Positions 11,891-25,859 of a stretch of 64,000 nucleotides of DNA are shown here, in pieces (within the stretch, counting starts at the first letter, position 1; each line of letters begins with the position of its first letter). This DNA comes from Styela clava. Lineage: Eukaryota > Chordata > Ascidiacea > Stolidobranchia > Styelidae. The translations under genes and the position numbers were made by a program. The DNA is taken from positions 13,351,383 to 13,415,382 of the forward strand of contig NC_135252.1 of assembly GCF_964204865.1 (NCBI RefSeq). Direction: 5' to 3'. The notes beneath the pieces were generated by a model that saw nothing but the letters and a program-made list of their open reading frames with translations, was not told the origin of the DNA and searched no databases.

Positions 11891-14800
11891 ATGGTTATAA
11901 TGTCGATCAAAGGGGAAACAAGTTCAGACGTTTTGCCAACTAATGAAAATGAGTCTTCCAATGTTTCTGGAAATTTTATTGACACTTCACAGCAGTTGAA
12001 CACTCCAAGTAAAAAGCGGCACGTTATAAAATCAAAACACATCAAAACGGCGAAATTAGATTGTGATGTTAAAAATAGTCCTCTTTCTAAAAGTATTGGA
12101 CTTATTGAAAAATTTAGAACACAAGGCAGAAATAAAAAGAAGTCTACTTCGAAAGAAGCATCGAGTCTTGCGGTTGACAACATTTCACAAGAGAAAAGTT
12201 CAGATTCCTCTGATCTGCAGCTTACTGTTTCACACAATAAAGAAGATGCTAGTCCAAAAAAGATTTCTAAACAAAATACAATCGATAAATCAGAATTATC
12301 TATCAATGCACTTGAAAATGGATCTGAATCTTCAAAAAATCTTTTTCCCTCTTCATTGATTCCTAGTGAGGGTGAGGAGAAAAAGGCCGTCAAAATACAA
12401 AAGTTCGCTCAAAATACTACACGAAAGAAGAAAACCAAAAATAGGTAAGCATAATTTCAAGCTCCTTCTTTTTTGTATAGCGTTTATTTCCACTTTCCGT
12501 ATGTCTCTCAATACATGCTCAATATTGCCAGATAGTTCATAGATACTTTATACAACATAATCCAGTACTCTCTCGAGTGGTTACATCATTACAAAAACAA
12601 ATCTTTTCTTTGTTAATGCTCTGTGGAGTGCAGCAGTTTGACTGATTTCCGTACTAACAGTAACAACTATATTATCTTTAGGCAAGTAAATTTGTAATGT
12701 TGATTGTTGATGAATAGTTTAATAAACCTTGTAATGTCAAAGTAGCAGCATATTTTTATTGAATTGTATGAAAATGAATTGTATAAAGAATTGTTAGTTG
12801 ATTTAAGTTAATGTTATTTGAAAATTTACTATTTTTGTGTGTTGGGGTGGTGTAGCCAGTCTGCGCACGATTTCATTCAAAACGCTATAAAACAAAAACC
12901 AATATTTCCAACTCGTTAATTTTCTCACCGTAGGTGCATTGGCATTTATTTTACACACTAAACCTCGAATTAACTTTCTACGACCAGGGGTTAAAGCTAT
13001 ACAAACCGCCAAAGTTAAAAACACTCGGAAGACGTATTTGCGACCGAACGACCAGTGTGCGATCACAGATTTCAATCCATGCATGAAACAATTTGGCTCC
13101 TAATTGCATTTCTAACCGTCTTATATTTTAGGAACACAGTCATTTCGAACAAAACTCGTCAAATTATATACAAAGCACCGCATCACAGCAATCAAACAGA
13201 CAAAGACACGGTGGTTGCAAATTGGTCGACGAAGATATTATCGGCGTTTTGGAAATGCGCACCCTCCTATTCCCCCTCCTTTAAATGTAGAAACGCGAAA
13301 ATTTAAAGATGGTTAAAAGAAACACAACTCTACTCCCTTGCCAAGTTTCATCTTTTTATCTCTTATATTTGTATGGATTTTTAAGTTTTTTTAATGGACA
13401 ATGGGTAGTTGGCAACATGAAAAAATGATCCGTTTTTTTCTTCGGTCGGGTTTTCGGTCGTAACTTTTTTGTTTGTGGCCGCATTTTAGTGTAATTTTGC
13501 AGAGCTATGAGGGACAAGTGGACGATAACGCATGAGAAATATCGTCGCGGTTTGTTAATTTTTTCGGCATTAATTAGATCGATGAAGTTGATGGCCGCAA
13601 AGTGGGTAAGCGGCCCTACATATCTGAAGTATGATGTTAAAACTTTTTGATGCCTTTTGCACAAGAAGATTTTGTTGTCTCCTTGAGCAGCGATGTAAAG
13701 TAACTTCTGGAATTTTGTTATTTCTTTTAATAACAACAATAAATTTTGAATCTTGTAAACCTCCCTACTTCCCTATGGTTTCTCTACTTACGCCTTGGAT
13801 GAGAGCTCATGGTTTTGCATATGATTCATGCAATTCATTTTTTTTTAACTCTACTTCCCCTCTGCAAATATTTTTTTTTCATTTATAGTTGTTTAATTTT
13901 TTAATTATATTGTTTGTAACAGTTCTAAACCCTCTGTGAGAAGTCATGTTCTGACTGACTACTATCCTGTAAGAAGAAGTTCCAGAAAGCCAAAGTCATT
14001 ATTACAGGTGTGTTAAAATTATTCATGGGACTTCAATCTTTATTCGAGCCTAATTTTTGATATTTATATTATATTGTCCCAGACAATTATTTTAATTCAA
14101 CGTATTGAAGTATACGATCTTACTTATTTATACAAAGAAATTGATCTAGTGATGGCAGTGGCAGAAGTTTGGCCACATAAATGAGTTCTTAATAAACTAT
14201 ATTCCTCATTTGGACCATGTACGGTGAAAAAAACACTTTTATATTTTTAGAAAGAACATGAAGATGTTATTATTGAAGCTATCAAATCTAATTGTGAAGA
14301 TGGATTAGAAGTTGTAGAGTTTGAATCTAAAGGAAGAGGTGTAATTGCCAAAAGGTAAACAGATCTTTTCACAATATAAATTTTATTGAACTCAATGATA
14401 TATGCACTATGGAGTATGGTAGTTTAAATCAGACTTATAGTTTCAATTTTGATAAAATGCACATTATCTGCACTAAATTTTTCATCTCAACCTTCTATAT
14501 TTGTAAATATAACAATAAATTGTACGATTTAGAGCATTTAAGAAAGGCCATTTTATTGTTGAATATGCTGGAGATTTAATTGATTGGAATGAAGCAAAAC
14601 AAAGAGAAGATAAATATGCTAAAGATCCCACAGTCGGATGCTACATGTATTATTTTATATTTGATAACACAAATTATTGGTAAGTTTATTTCACCTGCAT
14701 ATGGTTGTGTTTCCAATAGTGTTCGCCAATGTAAGAGAAAATAGGCTAGATACCAGGTAATTTATTTTGAACTCTAAAATGGCACAAAAAATACAAGAAA

Positions 14801-15648
14801 AAGGCAGAGAACGGAGACTCAGTGAAATTGCTGAAACTTCAAATGAGATTTAGAACATGAGACATAAAAGTACCAAATGGGCAATCTCACCTTTTGACAT
14901 AGAATAACATTGAAAAAAGCATGATGAAATACTCTTTTACAGGCTTTAGTAAGAGACACTCAATCCAAGTTCAACTCTGTTTTTTTTTTCTGAATACTTT
15001 TGACTCTCGTCAGTTTATCTGTCAGTTCACTGAAGGTTTGCTTCTGTGATTTCTTGAGGAGCATTGTGCAGCGTTGTATTGTGCACTGTACTACTTGAAA
15101 ACTAACCAACTTAAAACTAACTACATATAAAAACACAGAGTCAAGCTTAGATCAGTCCATCTTTATAGCCTTTGCTGCCACTTCGCTGATGTTTAATATA
15201 TATAGAAAGACATAAATAAATGTGGTTCAGGAACCGGCATCTACATGGTTCTCCATGCCAAGCCTATTTGGAAAGTATGCGTCAATTCGAAAAAATGTTT
15301 TCATTATATTTTTTCACCATTACTGCATAAGTTTATTCATTAGAACAGCATAATGCATTTGCAATATAATGACGATTTAAAATCTTCTGAACATACTTTG
15401 TATCTCTCCATTTTAGCGTTGATGCTACTGTTGAATCAGGTCGTCTCGGTCGGCTTTTGAATCACAGTCGAAAAAATCCAAACTGTAAAACAAAACTTGT
15501 GAGTATGCCTGGAGTCAAAAGTAATGCAGGTCCTCGATTGGTGATTGTAGCAAAACGGGATATAAATGCAGGAGAAGAATTAACTTATGATTATGGTGAC
15601 AGAGACAAAGAAACGTTACAGTCACATCCATGGTTGAAAGCAACTTGA
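11891..15648 (+). CDS. KMT5A: KMT5A (SET8/PR-Set7) histone H4K20 monomethyltransferase
   Basis: Exons 11891-12444, 13923-14007, 14251-14354, 14533-14679 and 15417-15648 join in phase to 373 aa, close to vertebrate KMT5A. Residues 1-185 are lysine- and serine-rich and unconserved, as in the family. Exon 2 carries DYYPVRRSSRKPKS, the family's signature before the SET domain. The SET domain (about 214-373) shows KGRGVIAK, GHFIVEYAGDLI, GCYMYYF, the cofactor-binding RLLNHS (residues 309-314) and EELTYDYGD (350-358), ending HPWLKAT. The enzyme monomethylates histone H4 lysine 20 on chromatin and acts in the cell cycle and chromosome compaction. The loop before LVIVAKRDI is a few residues longer than I know in vertebrates. 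A second Met at codon 4 could be the start. AATAAA at 15701-15706 is a good poly(A) signal. Identification is firm. Confidence 0.96.
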
Positions 15649-15700
15649 CTACTTCTTGTTTTCAAGGGATGGACTGGAATTTTCTTGAAAATATACAGAT

Positions 15701-15706
15701 AATAAA
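15701..15706 (+). terminator. Poly(A) signal of KMT5A
   Basis: A canonical aataaa lies 52 bp after the KMT5A stop codon, with T-rich sequence following. Confidence 0.65.
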
Positions 15707-15709
15707 TGA

Positions 15710-17985
15710 ATTCTTTTGTACACTTAGGCTTTGGTTGAAATCAGGGATGTCCAAATTGATTATTTGAATTGATTAAAATTGATTTTATTTAGAAATGAAT
15801 AAGAATGGTTTTGTTTGCGCTTGAGGTTCTTGAACTTCTATTTGTTTCAGAGATCAAGTTACAAGTATATAGGGTGATTTGCTCCGCAGTTGTCCTCTCT
15901 AGAATATCTTCCAAATAACCTCCTTGGCATTAGAGACAAACTTACATTTGCCGCACAAAATATAAGGTTTATTTTAAAAAAAGTTTGAATACTGGCGATA
16001 TTGTTTTTGGTTTACAACATATTTACCAATGAACTATTAATTAGGATCATTCATAGCGTTTGATAAGTTCTTGTTTCCAACATAATCAATAATGTATATT
16101 GTTCTTGAAATAGCCAAATGAAATTTATTAAAAACATAGAAATTGTTTGTTTGGTGAATTTCGTTTTAAGATCAGGCATTATGCTGCCATTTGAGTGCGA
16201 GTATGACATTTATAATTTGAATTTTATTCTCTTATCAAATGTATTGGTTATTGCATTCAGGAAAGTTAACATATGTTTAATCAATCAACTACTGCCAGAA
16301 TGAATTACTCTTCAACTTCTCAGAAGTTTTTATTTTTTCAAATGCATTCTGAACTGATTTATGTTGGTCTTCATTTTTACTTGTTTTGGAAATCTTATTT
16401 GAATATCGCACAAATGGATAAATGGAAGCTCTTTAATTCCGTATCAAGAATTGGGGTTTCGAAGTTTTCGATGTGAAACTATTTGAGTTTTGTATTGTTA
16501 CAATGTTGTTATGCTCAATTCATAAAATTGACTGACTACAGTGAAAAATAATTACAGTTGTTATTTATGAAAATTAGCAAAGCTGAGATTTTACTTCAAT
16601 TTATATGTGGTGTATATTGAATTGCATTTAATTTGATTGAAACTTTTTCTATGAATTAGGACGGCACATTACTCATAGGATTGTTGATAATCGGGTAGTT
16701 TGTTGCGTTGTCGATATAGTACCATTACCCTTGACATTTTTACACGAACTGCCTGTGTTTATGTGGGTTTAAGTAAGGTGTGCCAACTACCAACTATTTA
16801 TTTGTTGGATTTAACTTTTGTTTAACATATATCGGCGTTTTTGTCATATTTCTGAGCTTTTGGCCATTAGTGTTTTTGTTTGTTGTTTTGTTTTATTTTC
16901 AATTTTTTTTCAACCTTCAATATGCTGCTTCGAGAAATATTGTGTGCTAAGTGAAATTTTATAACAAATTTAATAAGTCAACATAAATCTGAAGTTAAGT
17001 ATGAACATTCGTGTGAAGAGATTTATTTAGTAGCAGAAAATCCGCTTTCGTGTTTATTCGAGGAGAAAGCGACTCATCATATTATGGCGATCCACGGTAT
17101 GAGTCCGAATCTAACGTGAGATTAGTTTCAGATGAATGAACTTGGTGGTCAAACCTACGATGGTGGGAGCGCAATCCTTTCGTACATAATTGCGGAGGCG
17201 AACTCGCTCATAAAATTCAGAGTTCTAATGTCAATCCTAGTAAATGTTAACGAATGTTTTCACCTCGCATTAAATAAAACAAATATACCTAAAATAGTAA
17301 GTTTAAAAAGTGAATTTTGTGGGTAACTACGTCATAGTGGACTGTGATCTTCGACTTGGTTTTTAATAAAAATTTAATCAAACCCAGGGGGTTAACTAAT
17401 TAGACGTCTGCCTACGCGAAGACCCACGTCAATATCTTGGGGTGTGGTGTTGCATGCGAACAACACCCATGCTAACGACGAATTATTTTATCTCCTTTAT
17501 ATCTGTTTGAAAGAGCGATTCATTTTGACATATATTATGACAAGCGTTTCAAAGCCATCGCCCCGGGAGTTGTGATTTTGGTTAAACCCGACATGTGATA
17601 CGTTCGTCATAAACTGAGGGATTGACTTGAGATATTGCACGGATTAGCTGTGGTCCAACGTTTTACCGGATCAGATTTAGACAATAAGAGCCCCAAGGTT
17701 GTGTCATTTGTGAGGCCCCTCTTTAGCAATGACGCCATAATTGCTCCTTGGAAACCAATATTACGTTATAATGATGGGTAAAATATATTATATCGTTATA
17801 AATTTTCAAATTGCATGGACTACGTCATTTTACTTACAGAAAAGATACTTATGCTAATCAGTCAATTATATTGAATAGCAAGTTGAATTTGAAAAACACT
17901 TTACGGAACTCAAGGTTGTGATAATACGTTATGGCTCCAGAAAACCCGACGTTGTAATACCCGTTTCTGGGCGCGAGAGGCATGG
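15710..17985. other. Intergenic between KMT5A and the B-box gene
   Basis: AT-rich sequence between the 3' ends of two convergent genes. Open frames at 16118-16303, 16273-16476 and 17132-17326 have no recognisable domain or splice support. No repeat family member was recognised. Confidence 0.5.
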
Positions 17986-17990
17986 GCAAG

Positions 17991-20900
17991 TCAGATAACG
18001 ACAGAATTTATTGTTCCGTGTATTCGACGTCCCACTGTGTCTTTTCGTCCGTTTGTATTTGATTTTCGACCTTCTGATCTTTCCGTGTTCCATTTTCTCA
18101 CATTCGAAATATCCGGAGCGCTTTGGCAACGTATAGAAGCGATTCCCGGATTGTCCATCTCCGAATGTTGTGAATATCGCTTCTCCTCCACATTTCCAAA
18201 TCTCACATGTCGAAATTTTTGAAATTTAGTGTGATTCTACAACAAGAAAATGTATTTTAAATTATTTTGTCTCACTCGTGTGTGAAAATGGGAACGGAAA
18301 TATTATAAAAAGCTAGGCGCTGCTGGTATGAGCAAGCGGTGACTTTCTTACCCTGGAGTCAAAACCAAGGTTCAGAATACGATTCTTAGGAATCGATGGC
18401 TTTATCAATATTAGGAGCAAAATAGAGAACAAATGTTACTCACCAACAAGCGGTGCTTGCACGTACAAAAAGCGAAAAGTTTTTTTTTAAATATAGCAAT
18501 TGGTTTTGCTTTCAGTTAGCCTAAACATAGCACAATCAGGGTACAGAAGATAAACGTCTTACTTTGTGTTCCAGGGGAACAGTTGGCGTCTTTATTGAAG
18601 AGTAACTTCTCGTTGCCATCTCCATCTCTTTTGCTTTCGTAAAGTTTTGGGCTGATCTATCACGACCGGGTTCGAGTAACTCTGATTTTTTCTGCTTGCG
18701 AAATGGATTGTGCAGGCGCCGAAACATGTTAGATGTTTCTGCAGATTGTGGCCTTTGCTCCTTTTTCTTAATAGCTGGCAGAACCATCTGCAAATCATAT
18801 AATATGTGCTAGACAAGCAGCCAACTCGATCTGAGTGTGCGGCGTACATGAGTATTTTTATTTGAACCGGTTGAATGAGAAAACAATGCTCTTTTTTGCT
18901 CTTTGTCACGTTTATTTATCTTAGGCTACATCCGCAATACACGTAGGGGACCAAATTTTGTGAAGTATATTGGGGTATATTTGGATAAACGTTCCTCCAA
19001 ATCCTCACAATTTACATTCTGTATTTCTATTTTGCAAATGATTTGAAAACAACTTTTTTTCGTGACATATTTCGCATTGCGTTTTGGTTATTATATTCTA
19101 AATACATCGGTTAAACCTATGGTTGAAGAAGTTTTAAGATATGAGGTTCGAGTCTTGCTAATTTATTAAATTTGGGAGATACGATACAACTATAAATGAT
19201 AGTTCATTGCCAAAAGCAAGCATGAAAAATTTCCACAAATAGGCAATGATACCCTTTACCAGATAAATAACAGTTACACTTTCTAAGCATTAAATTATCT
19301 TCCTCTATTTTTATCATTAGTTAATTTAGAACTGTGTTGAACCAATATAGATATTCACCTCATCCTGGACGGTTACGTCTTGATTAACAATTTGATATTT
19401 TGGAACATATGTAGGATTTTTATGTCGAACTGCAGGAATTTTCACTAAACTTTTTCCCATGTGAAATACCCCGAAATCAGGATCAGTTTCACCAACGCTG
19501 TCGTCTGATGGAGCTGGGTAGTCAGCAGCAGCACGACGTTCCGATTTTCTAGTAGCTGTGATATTTTATTACAATTTTAAGTTGATATATATTGGCAAAA
19601 TAAAATCGATATTATTCCAGATTTCTACCTTTTCTAGTCGTACAAATTACTCTTAACAAAGTTGACCCCAAGTTTCTGCGTCGCTTTTCCTGTGGGCCTA
19701 TAAAATACGTATTACTCCAGTCTTGAAATATTTATTACGTTTACTAAATTCTGTTTTCTTCGAGTCTAACAGTGAATCGCCTAATGTAACACTTACCCCA
19801 CATTTCGTTTGCAAATGGACCTTCGTTGGATTTATGTAATAATACTGTTCCTAAATCCGGTAAAGTTTTTAGAGCTGATTTCATATCTTGTTCGCTAAGG
19901 GATGTAAATTTTATTCTTCCATCCATAGCATTTGCAAAACTTGTCATTAGTTGCATTAGATCCAGCCTAAAATAATGAAAAATCGATTAGTACCATATTC
20001 TCATGGCCCGGAACATATTCATATATATATATATATAATTTTTTAGACAGATGATAATAGCACACTATCCTTTCAACGAGCAATTATCTATATTTTATGC
20101 AGAATTGTGATTAGTAATAAAAGGTGCATACAATTTAATTACCAATGATAATTAAACACCATAACTCGCCTCAACATGCCTAAAGAAATATGCTAGATAG
20201 TGGAATGTATGTAATTTCACAAGTAGTACACAACGTGCCTGTCAAAAAGGCTATAGTTTTCTTCCAATTCTGAAATATATCCGGAGTCTTCTGCCGTCGA
20301 GAATGTTCTGAAATCATTTGCCTGATCAAATATTTTCATTAAAATTTCTGAGTTTTTCAATATGAATGTCAACTGTGTCGTTTGATAGTGAGCCATGTCA
20401 TCAAGTTGGTGGCGTAAATGTTTTTCGTGACTACTCAGCATTTGCAAAAACTGAAATAAAAAAACAGTAATATATTTTACTCGGGTATGAATGAACTTCC
20501 TTTTGGACGAGTGTGATTGCACAATATGATACTTTTATCCATTTCTCATTTTAAAACAAGTCCAGCCACCGCACCTATAAAGTGACTTACTTTTACGGTA
20601 AACTGCTTCAACGAAGTTTTAATTTTTCTTTCTATTGCCTCATTTCTCTTTTTATTTTTAATCAAGGCTTCTTTAATAGCAGCATTGCATGCTGCCAATT
20701 GTTTATCTGAAATAAGAAAAACAGACATGAAATCAATAGGATATTTGGCTAAAAATCAACAGATATAATTGATTGTTATCAAGAGATAGCCAATAGCGCT
20801 TCGCTCTATTCAAACCAATAGTTGGAATAGGAATAGATATATGGCCAATATCATCATTTGAATGGCCTGTTACGTAAAAGGTAATCGGACTGCCATATAG

Positions 20901-21915
20901 AACACTGTATGGCTCCGCCTAACAATTATGGTGCCTATATAATTAACGTTATATTAATCGGAATTGTATCAAATGTGACGAAGAATTAGGGAAAATAGGT
21001 TCTGACGTGTTCTGTAAATTAATCCAAGTGAGGAAGAAGAACTGAACAGAGTATAAGCGTGATGATATAGTATTACGAATACGCTGGAACATGATGATCC
21101 ACAGGGTGTTATATGAGACTAGTTTGTTATATTATCATTGTATAAAATAATTATTAAACTTTGAATGCAGACGATATATATTAATTAATCATCACGGTTT
21201 CATGGTTGTTTAATGTACATTATCGCATGATATACCTACGTTTTCTGATTGCTTTCATCCCGAATTGTCTGTTAAATTTACTCCCCGTTTTTGTTTGCAG
21301 ACGAGAGTTTGTTGGGTCTAAAATATAGCATATAACGTCGACTCATTTATAATTAAATTACCAGCTATCTCATCAATTCTTTTTTGTCATTTAAAGTTAA
21401 AAATTACATATACCTCAGTCGGGCTACTGAAAAGGAAAACGGTAGTGTGCCAAGGTTTCAGTAAGAAGTTAAAGTAAACTGTATTGAATAAAATGCTAGT
21501 CGCAGTTTTAAGATGATTGAAACACGTGATAATTGAATATATATATATGATATTCCTTATAGTATTTGTAAAAAATGGTACCCTTGATAATAGGCCAATG
21601 GAACGTATTACTTTTATTGAGAATTATCTTGGAATATCAAAAATTCACGTCAGAAGATCAAGAAGATTGTCCCCTTTTTGTTTTTTGAACATGCACCTTT
21701 ACCTACCTACCTTTACTATAATTCTCGTTGAGAGTTGTACTTATTAAGTCATTCAGGTTGATCATTTCATGTAACCTTTTCCCCATTACTTTGATATCGA
21801 CGTGATGCAATTGACATGATGCACATAGTATTTCATGGCATCTCTTACAAATATATAATTCAGAAGAGAAGTTCTTTTTACAACAATTCGCGCAACAAAA
21901 CTGTCCAGTCAGCAT
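17991..21915 (-). CDS. B-box and coiled-coil protein (TRIM-like, RING not seen)
   Basis: Exons in transcript order: 21711-21915, 20591-20706, 20221-20450, 19797-19966, 19629-19697, 19359-19555, 18563-18787, 17991-18236. All join in phase to 485 aa. Residues 8-38 form a B-box-type zinc finger (C8-x2-C11-x11-C23-x2-C26-x4-C31-x2-C34, then H37/H38). Residues about 69-185 are charged and helical and look like a B-box C-terminal coiled coil (ALIKNKKRNEAIERKIKTSL; HEKHLRHQLDDMAHYQTTQL). The remainder is basic, Ser/Pro-rich and probably disordered, with no B30.2, NHL or filamin repeat. An in-frame stop lies 36 bp upstream of the chosen ATG, so a RING would need a separate upstream exon, which I did not find. 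A partner-binding or adaptor role is inferred from the family; without a RING, ligase activity should not be assumed. Confidence 0.82.
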
Positions 21916-24125
21916 GATTCCTGCTACTCGGATAGGTAATGCTATTGATTACAAAAAGTAAAGGAATTTCCAAATATGTCGTTATCGCTAAATGATTATA
22001 CATCTTAAAACAACCCAATTAATTGAATAACGAACAAAAAATACATTTTCTTTTCGTTTTCTATTCATCTTTTCATTGGCGTGAACACTACACTCAACCT
22101 TTCATACACATGTACGTATACCTAACTCTTTATTATAATGGCAATGATATTTATGAAATTCAATTGATTTTAACTTGAATAGAGTAAGATATGAGACATT
22201 TTAATGTAGTATAATTTATGTTTGAAATTTGAACAATTAAGATTTTATTTCAGTTATTCAACCATGTAAAAATGATTTATAGCGGTATCACGAGGTTTGT
22301 ATATATATTTTGATTTATAATTTAATCGTTTATCAAAGTCCCTTTCAGAAATAAGCTTTAGTAACTTTGCATGTTACTTATTTTCCATAGAGAAACATCT
22401 TAATCTTGTCTCACTCGCAAATGAATAAAATAATAATACAGAACTGGTTTTATCGCGCTAACTCCGTATAAATCCACCCTGAATGCGGATTCAATGAGAT
22501 AAAAGTTCGCAATGTATTCCAAGTGTCTTGGGTAAATATGATCAATCTTTCTTTTGCCTTTCGGTAGCTGTTTGCCTAGTAAAGGCATCCCGCCCTAATT
22601 TGGCCATTTTTCGATGATTGTGAATCATATCGCCTATTTACAGCCTTTAAACCCAATACGTCATTCGCAGTTTCAAGCGTTTCTGCTGTTTTAAAATTAA
22701 AATCGAAATGATAACAGGACATATGGACCATAACCGATTATCCAGCCATTTTCTTCGTAAGGCATAATGTAAGTAGAAATCGATTTGGATTTTTCATGAG
22801 AATGCATTAAAACTTACTTATTCAAATCTGTGCAAAGTGTTCATTCAAATTTTTGTCTTACTTCAGTTGAATATGAAGGGATTTTGCCGTCTCGATAAAA
22901 AGTGGAAAAAGATTTCATTATCTACAAGTGACTGGAGAAAACAAGCTCTGTAGTTTTTGTCGGTAACAATGGTCACATATGTAATAAATTGATTGATTAA
23001 ATCATTACTCTCTGTTGTCGACTATAGGCCTAAGCTATAAGCTGTGTGACGTAGGCCTATAATATGCTCTTTAGCCAATATTATTACAACTGCGTTTTCG
23101 ATTGCGTAAAAGTGATGTATTGTCTGCTTGTCAAAAATTTCAAATAACATGGCTTTTGCATCCTGTTTCAGCTACTGTCTGAGATGTATTGTTTCCTTCA
23201 ACCATCCACCTGCGAAAGACCATATATTCCGTGACTTTATTGTCAGCGATATTTGATTAACAAAGCGAGAGAAATTGGCAAATAACTCATATATCAGCCT
23301 CTACAAACATTATTAAAATGCGATTTCGTGGTTCGGATAGCCCGCGCTTTGTTCTGCTAAATACGTGAGCGAGGATTCTACTGTTACTAAACTTAACCGT
23401 TTTTATCACAAATACTTGTTTTACAGCAAAATGCTCTCGCGATTTTTCCTATGCGGTGGAATTTCTTGCGGCGAAATTTCCTACGGCGAATTTTCCGAAC
23501 ATGCTTTTTTTCATTTTCGTAGCCGGGTGTGTCAGAAGGAGTGATTAAAGTGCCCCGATTTTATATCAATACATTATAATACAACATTATTAAATAAAGT
23601 GAATTATTAAAAATGTAAAACTAAAACATACTTTGCGCGTCCCTGACGCAAAGTTTTATACTTTCTGTCGTTTCATAGTTATAACGATAAACTGTAAACA
23701 AGCCTCCAAAATTACAGGATCTCAAACGCGCACAACGAGAATGGATCCAAAGATCTATATTCCATAAAACGCTCTTATAAACACTATCAAAATTAAAACC
23801 AGTGAAAAATCGTCAAAAGACACTAGAAACCTTTCTAAAACGCTCAAAAATAGTGAAAACCGTCAAAAACACTAGAAACCTTGCTAGAACGCGTAAAAAC
23901 AGTGGGAAAATGGCAAAAAACACTGGGAACTTTGCTAAAACGCCTAAAAATCACTTCCTCAATATCTCCACATTTGATTGGTCAACATTTAGCAATAATA
24001 GCAACAAAGCTTTCTGCTTATCTTATGATTACTATTTAGTGGAATCCCCCATTTGAGGAAAATGTTTATACGCTTTCAGTCATTAGTCATCAGTTAAACA
24101 TAAAAAACAACTCTCATAATCTGAA
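21916..24125. other. Intergenic with small tandem repeats
   Basis: No gene supported. Around 23450-23500 a unit of about 17 bp (gcggcgaaatttcctac and variants) repeats three times. A larger minisatellite follows at 23801-23952. The minus-strand frame at 22400-22588 is unsupported. Confidence 0.5.
23801..23952. repeat. Minisatellite, three units of about 50 bp
   Basis: Three diverged tandem units follow the pattern agtgaaaa-cgtcaaaa-acactagaaacc-ttgctaaaacgc-tcaaaaa. Lengths are about 52, 49 and 52 bp. The open frame here (23802-24056) exists only because of the repeat. Confidence 0.85.
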
Positions 24126-24129
24126 CAAC

Positions 24130-24650
24130 CGACTAATAACGGAATGGATGTTTTCCCGACCCTTGACACCAGACAAATTCTCCCTATACTTTACTACTGC
24201 AAAATTTTGGATGCTTATTAAGAGAGTGTTTTGGATAGTTGCAAACTGATGTACCTTCTCGAAACCATTATTTTTAATATAATATACAACCACGTGCCGC
24301 TTACACGTACAGATAGCTCATTTTAGCCAAGTCTATCGCAGCTTGTACGGGACTAATTTTTGATTATTGCAACTAAACTAAAGCTCATCGGAAGTCACAA
24401 TAACAATTAAAATACTTCATATACAACTAATTTTTGGAAACACAACTAAAAACAGACAAATACCACACAAAACTGAAAAAAACGAGGCAATGTTTACAAC
24501 CATGCCTGAATATCTGTCTGAGCGAACGAAGTGTCTGAGCGGCTTCAAAAATATCAATTTTTACGCTATCGTTGACTTTTTGCTGATTGGTCATTGTTAC
24601 GGAATTCGGAATAAGGAATTCGATGCTCGGGAAAACCTCCATTGATAGGA
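24130..24650 (+). repeat. Composite dispersed repeat, modules A then B (copy 1)
   Basis: Module A (about 24130-24370) runs from cccgacccttgac through agtctatcgcagctt to actaatttttgattattgc. Module B (about 24430-24650) runs from tttttggaaacacaactaaa through tctgtctgagcg to ttgctgattggtcattgtta. Both modules recur at 27.6-28.6 kb, and B recurs at 34.1-35.5 kb. No coding capacity was seen. Confidence 0.75.
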
Positions 24651-24654
24651 GGTT

Positions 24655-25855
24655 AGATGGTGTTTATGATCACTAAATCGAAGCAACTTTCCTGACATGA
24701 ATATGATTGGCAGTCTACACTGTATATTATACCAATTATAAATCATGTTGATTTATTGTTGCTAATCATGCATCTAAAATACAGTGATACAAATATGAAA
24801 AAAATTATAATAGCAAGGGAACCCGTTTATTTTTCTTTTTTACTGAGGGGTTATGAATCTATATGAATCAATATTTATCCAGAAAAGACTGGAAGTACTT
24901 TTATATCTTGATAAAATCAATAATCCTCCATTTTCATATCAGCGATTAGGAAATGAAAGTGCAATTTTGTTGGAACAAAATATTGTTGATTTGCATGCGG
25001 ATGCAGTGCCATTTTCCTCACTTTTTCATACAAATACAGATTTTTTAATCTGAAAACACCGAAGATTTTAGAGTAACTACAAAGTTCAGCCAGTATTATT
25101 TGTTCCAATTTCTTTGTATTTGATTCGTTTTTCACTTCAAAATTTCGTGCGATGATTTTTTCAAACCTTATAAAAAAGTATTTGAAGCGGTTCGTCGACC
25201 TCTCTCGTGCTACTCTTGCGAAAGTCGGATGTTTTTTGACGGTACTGTAAAAAGTATGGTAGAATACTAAGCTTTGGTGTTCGTGTCCATAAATTTAAAC
25301 CATCGCTCTCTTGTTAACTCGAGCGCGTTGCACTTATTTGCAGCATTGTAATAGGAGCTTTGCACTACTACCACATTGCGACCTAGATCGAGATTATACT
25401 CATAGTTTGTATCCTACCTTGATTTTCAAAGCATATAATATATAGGTAAATAACACATATATACAATAGAATACATTTAAACTGTTTTTTATTACATGCT
25501 GAAGTACTAGATTTACATGGCTCTGCGTATAATATAGGGGTTCATTTTGCACGTTTTTCAGGTTGGGAAAGTCGCAAATGAAGATGTTCATGGCGAAAAA
25601 AAGTTATGCTAAATTTTTTTCAAATAAGAAATATTTAGTAGTTTCTCCAAAAATATTTCGAAATACAATATTGCCGCCACTTAAAAAATTTCTTTTCAGG
25701 TTATGAAATGATCTTTCTTTCAAAACGAAATTGATTTTAGCTCATATTCTTCAATTGGGGTAATTTTGCATGGAGCAAACTAAACACTTAAGTAACATTT
25801 ACATTTGCAATTGAAAGTCTTTCGGTACATTGTTACAAACAAGACTGCTCGGGTT
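24655..25855. other. Intergenic, downstream of the lipocalin gene
   Basis: No domain-bearing frame. A minus-strand AATAAA (plus 25488-25493) lies about 370 bp beyond the lipocalin stop and could be its poly(A) signal. The open frames near 24853-25135 overlap on both strands and have no support. Confidence 0.45.
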
Positions 25856-25859
25856 GGCG

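Noticed and set aside
11872..12393. 173-residue minus-strand open frame
   Set aside because: It is the antisense shadow of KMT5A exon 1, whose plus frame splices cleanly into the SET domain.
17132..17326. 64-residue open frame with a glycine-rich start
   Set aside because: No match to any family I recognise and no flanking exon that continues it.
24853..25135. Overlapping open frames on both strands downstream of the lipocalin
   Set aside because: Neither shows a domain, and mutual overlap suggests chance open sequence.
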